Shown here in pieces: positions 1-13,341 of a stretch of 64,000 bases of DNA. How positions within the stretch are numbered: position 1 is the stretch's first letter; every line of letters starts with the position of its first letter. This DNA is from Lepturacanthus savala (Eukaryota > Chordata > Actinopteri > Scombriformes > Trichiuridae): NCBI GenBank assembly GCA_030544235.1, contig CM060477.1:11139934-11203933 (forward strand), read 5' to 3'. The notes beneath the pieces were generated by a model. The model made no database searches. It saw nothing but the letters and a program-made list of their open reading frames with translations, and had not been told where the DNA came from. The position numbers and the translations under genes are program-made.

Positions 1-141
1 GGTTTTGACAGCTTTGGAATTATTTGGTGTGCTCAGCATGATTTACATTTGGGTTCAAAGGGCACATGTCAAATATGTAATATCTATGATGTGTGATTTA
101 AACTTTGGAAATGTCCCTTCCAGACTCTTCGTTCTCCTCAC

Positions 142-314
142 CTGAAGTGGTGCAGGATGCCATTGACAGCCAGGCCGTCAGCCCAGCTGGTGGTGAAGTT
201 TAGCACATTGATTTCTGGGTATGAGCGGGTGCACTGGCGTACCCAACTTAGTAAGATCTTCTCACTATTGGTCTGCTGAAGGTTGGACATGACATCCTTC
301 ATGATGTCTTTCAC
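142..314 (-). CDS. utrn: utrn coding exon 6 (CH2 start)
   Basis: 173 nt, the same length as dystrophin exon 6. It reads VKDIMKDVMSNLQQTNSEKI through NVLNFTTSWADGLAVNGILH. The acceptor TAG lies at 315-317 and the donor GTGAGG at 136-141. It encodes the start of the second calponin-homology domain and ends two bases into a codon. Confidence 0.93.
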
Positions 315-2828
315 CTACGCACACACAGTCAAAAGCGGGAAAAAAAAGCACAACAAAAGATGAATTAACAGTTAAGACATGCAACATGCACTTTTGGAAA
401 TGAAAATTTGTTTTTCCAGGATTTCATAAAGAAACCTCTGTTAGCTGCTTTAGTCTGATAATTCTAATTGCTGATTTTACTGATTTAGAAAGTGATTATA
501 ACCAACAATCGTTGCATTGACAATGCATCAGCAAAGAGCTGAGAAGAGTGTCTTTAAGGAAAACCAGTAACAATGAAAGGATTACTCTTTAAATAAAACC
601 TTTGATTGATTAACAAGCTTCCTCACGTTGGTTGTTTCATATTTCAGCAGGTCAATCTGACAAAGCAGTGCATGATGAGCATGTTGACATGACAATATGG
701 CTTTTCTGTCATTTCAATTTTTGATCCCTGCCCAATATTAGTGAACACTGAGTTCACGGTCAGAGCAAACATTAATGAGGGTTTGTGTGTGTACATGTGG
801 GATCTGAGAGGACAGAAGGGAACAGCATGTATGTGTGCTCACCTGCCAGTGGAGGATAATGCTCCAGATGAGGCCCAAGGTCAGCTTGCGGTTCCCATCC
901 ACAATATCTGTCCCGCCTATGTTTACCAGATCGACCTGAAAGGAAGGACAGAGAGTGAGATAAATTGAAGAAACATATTCAACTTGATGAATTCAACTCT
1001 TCTCTATGAACTCATCTTCATAATGACCTTTAAGTAACACTTGAGTTTTCATAAGCAGATGGGTAAATAATAATGATTCAATTCTCATTGAGTGCCCACA
1101 ATGGTACAGCGGAGGACTTCTTAATTATAAATTTACACCACACAGTGGATTATACAGGCTTAATTACATCCATCAATTGCTACCTGCCTGTGAGGTTTGT
1201 GAGACACTTATGGGAAGTGCAGCCAAATGTGGAATGAATAAATAAATAAAAAATATAATAAAAAAAAAATATATATAATAAATAAATATTTTGGAGTAGG
1301 TCATGGCACAGAGCAGAACATGAGCTCAAGTGTGTAAAAACTCATTCACACAATATACTTCTCCATTTTTCTCCATGTTGCCATCGACAACCAGTTCCGT
1401 TTGCAGTGGCATAAATACTACAAATGCAAATGGGTGCGCAGGGGGAAAATATAATGCCTGTCCTGCAGGTTGACAGTGGAAAAGTTTCACACATCTCATG
1501 TGGGAGCCACTTGAGTGCTTTCTGACAACCTAAGCCAAGTCGGAGACAAACCATGACTTGCTTTTTGCGGATCAGATTTTCCAGTGCTGTGGCCGCTGCT
1601 CCTCTTTAGCTACAGCCTTAAGAGTCTTGTTAAGGGTCGACAGCAATTCAGCAAAGATGCATTATTCCAAAACTAATGCATGACATCAAGAACGTTTCAA
1701 TGATTAATGCGGTCTTTATACATTAATTGGGAATGTTAGGGGGGAGAAAAAAAGTATTTTTACAATATCTATTTATTTTCAAAAACATCTGACAGGCCTT
1801 ATTTATTTCCCTCCAGTCAGCAGACTTTACAGGCTCACGGGAACACTGGCCTTCTCTTCCAGCTGTTCCATGCAAACTCCGGAGCACACCGCTAAGGTCA
1901 AGGCATTAAGACCAACCATTTTACATGGAGAGGAAGAGGGATGAGGGCGCTAATGATACAGAGCACAGAACACAATGCAGACAGAATGACTGGAGAGAAG
2001 CTGCAGGAGAACATGCACTGTAGTCCTGTGTAATTATAGAAAGAATATGAATCAAGCCAGTGCCACCTGTGCTGGAAATATATAGAGCCATATAGTTAAT
2101 CTGCACAACTAATTGCAACAAACACAATGGATAATTTTACAGTTCATTCTTATTTCCCCTATTAGCTGATGTATGTTCATCAGATCAATCAGCATCTGTA
2201 TGTCTGTAGCCACATATCTAATATATGTGGCTACAGCTACAATTGTCTGGTTCGAAAGAGCTGGCATACATGGTTTGGCTAAAATCATCTACCAAACAGC
2301 AGCAGATGTGTCAATCCGCAGAAGACAGCAGGTACTCACATTATTTTGATGAAGGACTTGCAGTACTTTGTTGACATTGTTGAGAGCGTGCACTCTGGTG
2401 GAGCCTCGCTCTTTGGTCTGAGGAAGAGGAAACGCAACACAAATCAGCTGTCAGCTTGTTCACTGTTCACTAGCCAATAATAAAGCTGCAGGTATCTTTC
2501 ACAGTTTGTAAAAATCCCCCTAGATAAATGGTAGGTGATTTAGTGGAAATGAGTTTCACTGGAGTGGAACACATGCACTTGGTCCCAGGTCAAGCTAGAG
2601 AGTGAAATGTACAGTGTGAGGCATTGCCTCACAAAGAAAAGATATCCCATCACTCAACAGTGTTTCTCGCCATACATTCATCACGCCCATTACCCTATCA
2701 GCAGTGTCCACGGGCCAACTTATGGAAAGAATGACAGGATGAATGGCTGCAAACTGTAAATCCTTTTTAAATCTTCACATACCTCAGCCACTCATTAGCA
2801 CCCAATTATAGAATTAGTATTTTGCTAT

Positions 2829-2872
<44 letters not shown>

Positions 2873-5856
2873 ATGTGTGTGTGTGTGCATTTTTGTGTGT
2901 GCGTGTGCTGCATGCTTAGGGGTAGAGACAGTTGGCACTCGGTACAGCTGCAGGTGTTAGACAGCACTGTCTAACACCTGCTGCACACAACTGCTGAGGA
3001 GGTGACCACAAGGTGACACTGAATAGCCAGTGACACAAAAATTTGTCTATGTGCTGTATGTGTATGTGTGTATGCAAATCAAATGCATACACTCACGCAC
3101 ACACATACAGTACATACACAGGGACTTTTGTTGAGCAAAATCGGTGTCTTACTGAAAATAACAAACATACTAGTTAGAATTTGCAGAACTGTTGAAATTG
3201 GAAATATAATGAGTTTGCAACACATCTGTTATTAATTTAACCGTTTCTATTTCAGGAACCAAGAAAAGATCTTCTATGGCCCCAAGTGAGGTTCTAATGT
3301 TTACATTAGAGTGTGTTTTTTTGCATGAGCTAATAAATGTGCTTGTGTTGGCTTGAGGAGACACAGCAGTCATCCGTCAGGTATGACAAACATAGCACTC
3401 CTCTAATTGTGTTGCTCACAAATCCATCAGCACTTTGGTGGTTTAAAATTCTTGCTTCAAATCATTTTATACAATATGCTGCCCTTGTTGTTAAGTTGAT
3501 TAAAAAAAAAAGTGCTTGCATGTATTGCAATCATGATTTCTTCATGCCACAGCTCAAGTTCCAAACAGGGAGAGCCTTCAGTTTGCGGTTTCGTTTATTG
3601 TTAACAAGGCTTGAGAATTGATGAGTAACGAGTACTGAAACGAAACAAATCTCAGGAATTTTAAAGGCTGGGTTTCTCAACTCCTAAAAATGTATGACAA
3701 AAAATATTGTGCAAATCTCAAAGCACACACTCACCAGGACAGTGCCAGTGAGGCCCTCCAACAGGTCCAGCAGCTTCCTCCCATCCCTCAGGTCAGAGAA
3801 CATATCCTTTATGGGCGTCTTCCCCGTCTGATTAAAGCAAACCGCACATCTGTTAGGTTGGATGTTACCTATAAATAGTTCTAGAAGCCAGACTAACCCA
3901 ACTAGACATTTCAGAGTTAAGATATTAACTATCCATCGATATTTTAACTAATTCAATGAGGTGATTCACAGAGAGAAAATATGTGAAGGTGGACTTAAAC
4001 CTTTTGAGATGGCATAACATTCAATTAAGGAAAAAAGGAGTGAAACGATAAACATGATGTGATGAACTGCCTACATTAGGAAGCGGCAACTATAGAAGAG
4101 GAAGAGAAACTTTGTCATGCCATAATAATCTTTATCACACCCTTAGACATTCAACACAATGGCAAATGTAAAAGAAGGCTGAGTGTGAAACTGAGAGCAT
4201 TTACGAGCTGCAGGGTTTATGTTGCCCTGTCTGAGAAGTGTAAATATTTAAACACAGACTGCATATATTTAACACAGTTCTCTGAATTGTTTGTTTAGGG
4301 GAATGATGGAATATAAAAACAGGACCACGCATATCAAGCCGTTAGCTCTCAGACAGCAACAATTTCCGAGCGTAGCAACATGATTCAATCTACAAATACT
4401 TCTGATGCAGTGTTTAAACATGTGAAGGAAAAAAAATTGGCAATGGCTTGCCGTAAGCAGTACAATAAGTTCAACAAGATTTATACAGTGACAGTAAAGA
4501 TTTCAACAAGTTGAATTTACTGTCCTGGTAGTAGCCAAGTCAGTATAGCAGGTCTGAAGCAACCTACTTTGAGTGCCACCGCCTCAGTCCCTCATCAGAA
4601 ACCTCTATTCCGATCTCAGGCAGATGAAGCACTTAAGTTTTAAAATAATTAACTTTTTTTTAGTGCTTTTGAGAAACATTTTATAGTGTTTGAAAATGGT
4701 GCAATAAAGGGTTGGCCTCCATTTGAACTACCGCATAGTTTTATTTTACCTTGGAGAATTGTGCATTTATCCACTTGGTAAATGTCTTCTTCTGTACTGC
4801 ATCGTGTTCATCTGTGGGGAAAGAAAGAGCCGGGTGTGAGAGAGGTGAACACTTGCATCCAGACTTGACATCAGCACCAGGTACGGTCGAGTCCCTCAAT
4901 GACCTTCAGCGAAAAAAAAAAGTCTGCACTCAAATCCGCTTGTTTATTCCAGGAACTTACTGGCCAGAGTGGTTAATGGTAATTGTAGCTAGGGGCGTCG
5001 TGGCTTAAAAGCATCACAATCAATGAGGGCTGGAACATCAGAAAATTACACACATCTAAAAAAAAAGGGACAAATAGTACGCAAGAGAGAGTATTCTGGA
5101 TGATGTGTGGACAAAATGTTAAAAGGTGAGAGGTAAAAGACAAAAAAAAACTGTACACCTCTCTGCCCTGGCCTGTTTAGAATGTTCCCCTGGTGTCTGA
5201 ATCCAGTTGTGCAAATATTTCACATTTTCTTCCAGCTTGACTCCCTGCTCCTCCTCTATTCTCTCCAACATGGCATTCTAATAAGGCCTCATTGTGTGTG
5301 GGACAGAGGGTCAGCTGCTTTGATGTGCCTGGGCGATGGATGGCTCCTGTAATGCAGCCCGTGCACTTGCACAGGCCATAACTTAAGAGTCAAATAAAAT
5401 GAAATGAAAACAATAGGACAGACATTAAGGGGCCCTGGGAAGAATTCATCTCCGCGAATAAGGAAACACAGCCGTGTAATAAACAATCACAGGATATAGA
5501 GGATGTTCTTCAAGAGTGTGCCCTTCCTGCGTTCTCTTGAATAACCAGTTCATTAAGTTATTAAGTTGTCACTTTATTCCATTCATTGTACACCTGAGTC
5601 TCATTCCCCCAGGTGTACAAAAAAAGAAAAGAAAAAAAAGCAAAACAAGAAATGCAATCACATCTGCTTCTAAGCACCATGACAGATCTGGGGGAGGAGA
5701 AGCTGTAAAACTGTATGTATGTAAGAGCGTTTAAACTGCCACCGTTATTCAACTCGCTGCTGTGTAAAGCACCATGAACTGAACAAAAGGTCAAAGGCTA
5801 TGATCACCAGCCTCAGCGGCCGTCAGCTTCTTTGTTTAGGGTGTGTGGAGTGTATG

Positions 5857-5947
<91 letters not shown>

Positions 5948-8900
5948 TGTGTGGAGATGCTGGCTGGGTGAGAGGGGGCATAAAACAAGAATGTCCTGCA
6001 AGGGGAGGCCAGAGGTGGGGGTGATGGAGGTGAAGAGGTGAGAAGAGATCAATGGTGTGTTTTTTTTCTTATCTGAACCGATTGACAGATTTAAAGCTTT
6101 TTTGGGTTATGAATAAAAATTGACAAGAGCTGAAAGAATTTAGGAAGAAGGTAATGGTTTCTGCAATTTTTTTCTTATGTTTTTTTGAAATATCATAGTT
6201 TGGGTTCTTGATTGGTTTTGAATGAAAAAAATTAAGTTGCAGGAAAGTTTCCGTCAAGTATTCTTATTACTCAGTGTTAAATATGGCGTTCTGTTCTCAA
6301 TCACAGTAGGAAAGAATAGTTATCTATGTGGAAAAAGAACTAGAACGGTGAGATTCTGAGAGGCTAGTTGCCTAGGCTGATATACATTTGCACTGCGTCC
6401 TCTGTGCCATTTTCTTTAAAAAAGCAATGACCCTAAACAGTGTTTAAGGTCCTCCTGAGAGCATGTTGACCCATTTTGCACATCAATCTCAGGCAGCTAC
6501 AACAATACCTAAAGAATTCTCTTTTAAGAGCTTAAGAGGTGAGGAAGACAAAGTGTTGACTGCAGAAGGAAGTGATGAAGAGAAGGATATCAGAGACAGC
6601 ACCGGCCTGGTGATTTTAGTTTCATTTTTTTTTTTTTTAAATAAAGAAAGTTACTGGGAGACATGAAGCCAATTCAATTCCTCTGACCAAGTATAGGGGG
6701 ACCCCCCCCTCAATGGACAGATCCTGTCAACCCAGTCGATATCTCTCTGACCCAGGGAGCCTCCAACTCAATGGATAGATCATTTCAGTGGATGGATTTG
6801 TTTGGAACAGGTGACGCAGCAACTGCCCAATCAATCATAATGTGGCTAAAGTACAAAAGCAGCCAGTCATACTGGCAGTTCCACTAAAGAACACTGGAAA
6901 CCTCTTTTTTTATGCATTGGAAAATATTCTGTTTGCGCACACGAGGTGATCGGTAAATCACCTTTTTGGAGGGATTACGGATAACATTTGTTCATAAGAT
7001 ATTTATCATAATAGTAACAGAACTCAAACATAAAGAAATGCATATTATATAATGACATGCATGGTCAAATAGTTTAGTAATTAATGTTGGAGCATCCAGT
7101 GTGATGCTTGTAGAAGTGCATATGGTTATACTTCAGTAGCGTAGTGTCACTTTCAGATGATTTAATGAGGGTAAACACAGTAAACAGCCATGCGTGACAG
7201 CGCTGCACTCTGGCACGGCTGCAGACTTATCAACATAGCGGTATCTTCACATACTGCAGAGATTTGATGTGCTAAAGGAGAAGCTTTTCATATAGTATGC
7301 AGCAGCTGCAGAAGCACATACTGTAATATCATCCACATTCATTTATAGATCAAAGCAGTCTGATTTACCCGCTTTCCTGCCTTAACCACTTTAAATCACA
7401 CACCATTTTCTGTGTTGATTTTCGTTGGAGGGTGTTTAATTGAAATAAATGATTTATATTTTAAGCATTAATCCGTTTTTAGAGCGTGTCTTTAGTTTGA
7501 AACAGGCATGAGACGCTTTATCGCGATGGGACACTTACAAAAGCAAAGATTTCATGAGGATGACGTATGACTGCAGCATTCTACTATAATAAGACCACAG
7601 TGTTCTTGATAGTTATACGTCATTGTTCCGTTTTAGAACAGCATACTTTTTTCCTTTAAAAAAATGTTAAAAAAAAAAATATTATATTATAATGCATAAT
7701 TATTAATATACATCTCTACGTATATTTATATATAGTTACTACAGGTCAACACAGTGGAGCAGTGAGTAGCTGTTGCCTCACAGCAAAAAGGTCGTAGGAC
7801 CTTTCTTTGTGGAGTTTCCCTGTTCTCTCTGTGTCTGCGTGAGTTCTCTCCGGCTTCCTCCTACAGTCCAAAAATATGCAGAAGTTAATCGGAGACTCTA
7901 AATTGCCTATAGTTGTGATTGTGTAAGTGAATAGTGTGTGCCCGACGACCTTTCTGGGGTGTATCCCTGCCTTTCGCCTGTAAAGCACTGGGATTGGCTC
8001 CAACGGAACCCCATGACCCTAATGAGGAGTAAGCGGGTATAGAAAATGTCTGACTATAGTAACTATATAATAGTATACTACATAATATTGTTTTATGAAG
8101 ACATCCTTTTGATTTTGTATGATATTGTACCACCAAACTATTACCACAACTATTTATAGATACATAGTTAACGTTTATATAATGTTTGCAGTTTTATTTC
8201 ATAGTTCTCGATTCCAGCAAAGTAAGGACGGCCCCCAAAGAAAACTTTGCCTAGAGCCCCTTGTTGTCTAGAGCTGGGCCTGACAGGAGATGATAGGTAG
8301 GTACTATAAGAAGAGGCCAAATAAGTGATGGCAATCAATCACAGTTGATTACTTACAGGTTGAGCACATCTGACAGAGGAAGAAGAGGAAGAAGACTTAG
8401 ACCACAAGACAAAACAAACAAAAAAAGCTGGGAAAAACAAGGAGAAAAGGTGCCAAAAAAGATTGAGAGATGCAGCCAGAGGGAGAGAAGAATGTTGGCA
8501 AGAACATTTAAAAACAACTCGGAGTCTAGCACGACAGGTATTCAGGTATGCTTTCAACACAATATCAATTTTCCTTTTTATAAAAAGCCCCATAGGGAGG
8601 CCTCCTGTCCTTACAACCTTATCAGCACCCCGTGGTGGGCCTCTGAGGCCCCTGAGGAGACGGTCCCTGTTGGCTTGGGGCTCTCCACCTTTGCCACCTC
8701 GACAGGACAATACACCCGATTCATACGCACCACCCACCCTCAATCTGTCTGCTGCTGCTACTCACCGCAGCACAGGAATGTCTTGCTGCTGGACAAGATC
8801 AAGGCAAGCAGCACAGCTGTGTGTGTGTGTGTGTGTGCGTGTGCCAGAGAGAAATACTCTTCCCAAGGAGAGTGTATAAACAACATGTACACAGCATTAC

Positions 8901-11822
8901 ACATGCCCTGTTATATCACTTCACTTAAAACTATGTGACATCTATATAGCCACACAAGTGCTTCAGCCATTTGCGTATGTCATACAGACCACTTAAACTG
9001 ACATTTATATGATTGAGAAAACAAACACATAGCGGAGTTGTAAATAGTTGACCAGTGGTATGTTTGCCATTCAATAAGTAATCCTCACCTGAGGCACTTT
9101 AATCTTCGGGTTCAGCTTCAACTGCCTGTGTAAGCTTCAGTCTGATCTAAGCAAATGTAGTGAAGGTGTGAAGGTCTGTGACAATAAGCTGCTCTGGGAC
9201 CAATAAATAACCATTAATACCATAATAAACATGTATCTTAAACTAGTTGGTGCAGCTCAATGATGCCTGTTAGATCTTTGCCTACCTCTACCAACAAAAA
9301 GGTATCAATTAGAGGCTTTGGATGTATTAAATAGTGGGTTTTATCTTCCTTGTAGTTATGTTAATTACTTCTAAGAAAAACACGAGTGTAAAAGAAACAT
9401 AAATAAATGTCTGCAATTCTTACATTTATAAAGAATCAGACAGTAGAGACACAATTTGAGATCCTGGTGATTCGATTACGAAGTTGCAATATTGTCTGGC
9501 CCTATTCAAGGAAACAAACAGTAATCTAGTAACACTGAAAAGCTTTTACTGGAGGTATTTCTGGGTCACTTGGTCATATGATAAAGATATCGGCCCAATG
9601 AGCAGAAACAAACAAACTGCACGGCATGCAAAACAGGCACAGGAGCATTTGTTTGTAGAGCAAATAAGTCAACTGCGAACAAGTAACCAGCCATCGGATT
9701 TCACGTAACTGATCAGACACACTCAGTGTTGTATACATTGGAGAGGAGGGGGTGGAGTCACAGATTCACACACAGGCAGTGCAGAGTCATCTACGGTGAA
9801 TGTGCTGAAAAAGAAGCATTTCTCTCCCTTAACAGCCGAACAGGAACTGGTGATTACAGGAAGAGTAATCCCCACCGGGATCTTCTCACAGCTCACTGAG
9901 CACACGCTCCCAATATACTGCATTTACACACATCACACACACATCGCAGCATGAACACTGCAATGCTGCATTTCAGGTTACGTCCAGGTCAACTTCTCTC
10001 ACTTTTGCAATAATAATGTAGGTAAAGAACACAGCCTTTTCACTACCTTAAGCACTTTGTTCACAATTATGTACCATAAACACTTATGCTCACAATTATG
10101 TTGCTTGAACAGTTTACAAAAGGGAACATCAGCCAGCTAGACGATATATTCTGCAAGACTGATTTTCCAAAAACATTGGATAGAAATTTATTTTCCTTAA
10201 CTGTCATCTATCAAATTTGCCAAGCTGTTTTCTATTTCCATGACACGGTGTTGACCAACATTACATGAGCAACCACTGAGAATATTGAGAAAAATTAACC
10301 ACTGACACAAGAGCAAAACATGACAAAAAATGGTCAAGGAAGCATTCACAGAAACACACATGTTCCCCAAAGTAGCCAGCTGGGCACACAGAGGGAGACA
10401 CATATAAAATATACAGCCTCGGTGTCCTGGTGTAACCCTCCCTCCCTCCTTCCTTCATCTCACAGGTGGAGAGAGCCTGTGACCACACAGCGGGGAGAAG
10501 GGGGGGAAACGGTGGGAGGCACTGAGGTGAAAATCAAACAAACCATCAGGGCCGCATCACACTGTAAACATGAGAGCTCACAGCTTAGGCAAATAGAGAT
10601 ATTTACAAAGTTTAAGCTGCACCAGTGAGCAGCAATTACCTTCAGCCAAGTTATACTTAACCTTTCCCTCACGATATTCCCAGCCCATTCGCTGTCTCTG
10701 TAGAGCTGCGAAAAATCCATGTGAGACCACTGACTCACCGCATTTAAATGGGCAGCCATACATTTCACCACAAATAGTGGAAAGTGGAAGTTGAACTGGC
10801 AGAATACCGACTGAGATATGTGCCTGAGAGTCACTGCAACCAAATGAAACTTTATTTAGGGAAACTGAAAGCAAAGCGTCGGTGTGCTTTCTTCAGGTCA
10901 ATGCTGATAAAGCATTAAGGCATGTCTCATGTCATGGCTATGAAACAAGGCTGTGCTCTTAAAAACACTTTCACAGGGTGAACTTCACCTTGATGGGGGG
11001 TCTAAGAAGGAGGCTCAGCTGTTGGCTCTGAGTTGTCCACTCTCCATCTGCAAATTTACACGCCCGCAAACTTTCTCCTCTCCTTCACATACCATAGTAG
11101 TCCTATCTGTGGTATTATTTTGACTCTGTAGGTTGAGAGGAATGCATAGAATTCCTATAATTTCCCCTTACATTCCTCCCTCCTCCCTCCAGTGGTCACT
11201 TGTCTAAGCTTGTCCCAGGCAGCACAGCCTTGTTGACACTTTTCCCCTCGCAGAGATCTGGGAATTTGTAAGGAAAACACAAGTTTAACCTGTATCCACC
11301 ACTTAAGCAGCGTGAAAAAACTGCAATTCTTCATAAACTAATCCAATTATTATGTTTTCTATTAAATGTATTAAAATTTAAATATAGTATTAATTCAATC
11401 ACTATACCAGTATTCACATTTTTGTATTAAAAAAGACATACTTTTTTAAGCTTAAGCGGAATATCAGTATTTAAGTAAACAGCATAGTGCCTTGTGATTG
11501 GATTTTCCAAAGACTGGAAGGAAGCACATATAATACTACATATCAACTACATCAGCTGGTAAAATGACAATCCATTTGACATACTACTTATCTTGCTTTA
11601 ACAGCAAATATTCTATTTTACAACCACTCCATAGCTTGCATGACGCACCTTGACCAATATCGCACAGCAGGACTGAAAACACACAGCAGCACCTGTGGCC
11701 CACCTAGATGCCACCAAAGCCATGTGTTACACACCTGTCAAACGGTTCCTACCTCTGAGTTTGAGCCCATGCTCTGCCATCTTTTACCACAGGCTGCTGA
11801 AATGATGATCGGAAGAAGTAAC

Positions 11823-11859
<37 letters not shown>

Positions 11860-13302
11860 AAGAAAGGTGAGAGAAGATAGACCCAAGAGTGTCAGCAAGA
11901 GAGGTGGGGTGAATCTGACATTCCTGCCTGCCTCTCCTCCTCTGCTTCCGTCGCTCCTTGACCAGAGAGGGAGGAAGAGATCAGAAGAATGCAGCAGCAA
12001 CAGAAGAGAGAGAGAGAGAGAGGAGGGAAAGAGGGACACTGCCAAAGAAAGGAAAACAGATTGGGGGCAGAGCAGAACAGGACAGGGCAAGCCACGGGTG
12101 GAGAGCCGAAATGCATCGTGCGGGATAGGAGATGAGCACAGATAAAAACACAGGGACCCTGTTCGGCACCATCCCTGCATGCAACAGGATAGAATGCAAG
12201 TGCCATCACAAGATGGGGAAAAAAAAGAGACAAAGAAGGGCATATCAGCTGGAGATCACGGTACAGAACAAAGACACAACACAGGGGCAGCCGAGCGATG
12301 CGATTAGAAGAAGGAATTCACTTTCTCCACATGTGATGGAAATCTACCAAATCAGACACCGGAACACATGGCGACCCCGCAAAGAGTGGGTTGTCCTTAC
12401 AAGGAGTCTAACCGCATACACAATGTAGCCATCGTAAGCGTCACTCAGAGGAGATGGAAACTATTGGGTCATTAAATAAGTACAGTGAAGTCTGTCAAAG
12501 TGAAAGAGAGAGAGAAAGAGCAACTTCAGCAGTGTGGAAAGATTTGCACGGCAGGATTAAGAAGATGTGCTGTCGTGTGTTTAACCAAGGTGAACAGTTA
12601 AATTAAGAGAAAAAAAAATAAGGCCTGCACTGTAATAGAGAAAAAAAAATAACAGAAGGCACTTCCTATCCAGGATGGGCCATTGTCTGTATGATGGAAG
12701 CTACATGTTTCACTGTAAACAAAACAAACAAATATTCATTTACATTTAAAAACTATTTTTAAAGTTAGTGTAATCGATCATACCATCTTTGGGCCATTCA
12801 GTTTGGCTTTTAAAGCCCTTTCAACTATTCAAACAGATAAATGCATAAACGTCTTGTTTACCAGTGCTTCCTTTCAATTCAAGGTTTAACTCTTCCACAG
12901 ACAGATGTGCTCTCACGCTTACCTAGATCATCAGATAGCCTGTTTTCATGCTTCCCTCTCCTCCTGAAAAAGTTACGCTTCCTCCATGACATCCACTTAC
13001 TCAAATTCATGATGGAAAGTAAGTCTTTTTAGAAAAAAAATGACAAACAAAACGGGAGAAAGAAAGTGAAAAAAACAACAACAAAACCGGAACAGGAAGA
13101 CAAGATGGGGGTGGTGAGATGCAACAGTGAAGAGAAAAAGGAAGTAGGGGTGTTAAAAGCATTTATTGAGTACGCTGGCTGTGTTTATTTGGAGCGCTGG
13201 GCTGGCTTCTCTGTTGTACCACAAATACACACTCGATAGGACGGTGACTGACAACAGCAGGGGCTCAATTAAAAGATAAGTAACAGGTGACATAGATGCA
13301 AT

Positions 13303-13341
<39 letters not shown>

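Noticed and set aside
5800..6052. Cys-Val or Thr-His repeat proteins
   Set aside because: Translations of the (GT)n microsatellite.
8345..8938. 197-codon plus-strand open frame, with a 134-codon antisense frame
   Set aside because: Low-complexity Arg/Ser and a GT-repeat end, overlapping frames on both strands, no family recognised, and inside a utrn intron.
11749..12243. 164-codon minus-strand open frame
   Set aside because: Ser/Leu/Phe-rich translation of purine-rich and poly(A) DNA; no domain.
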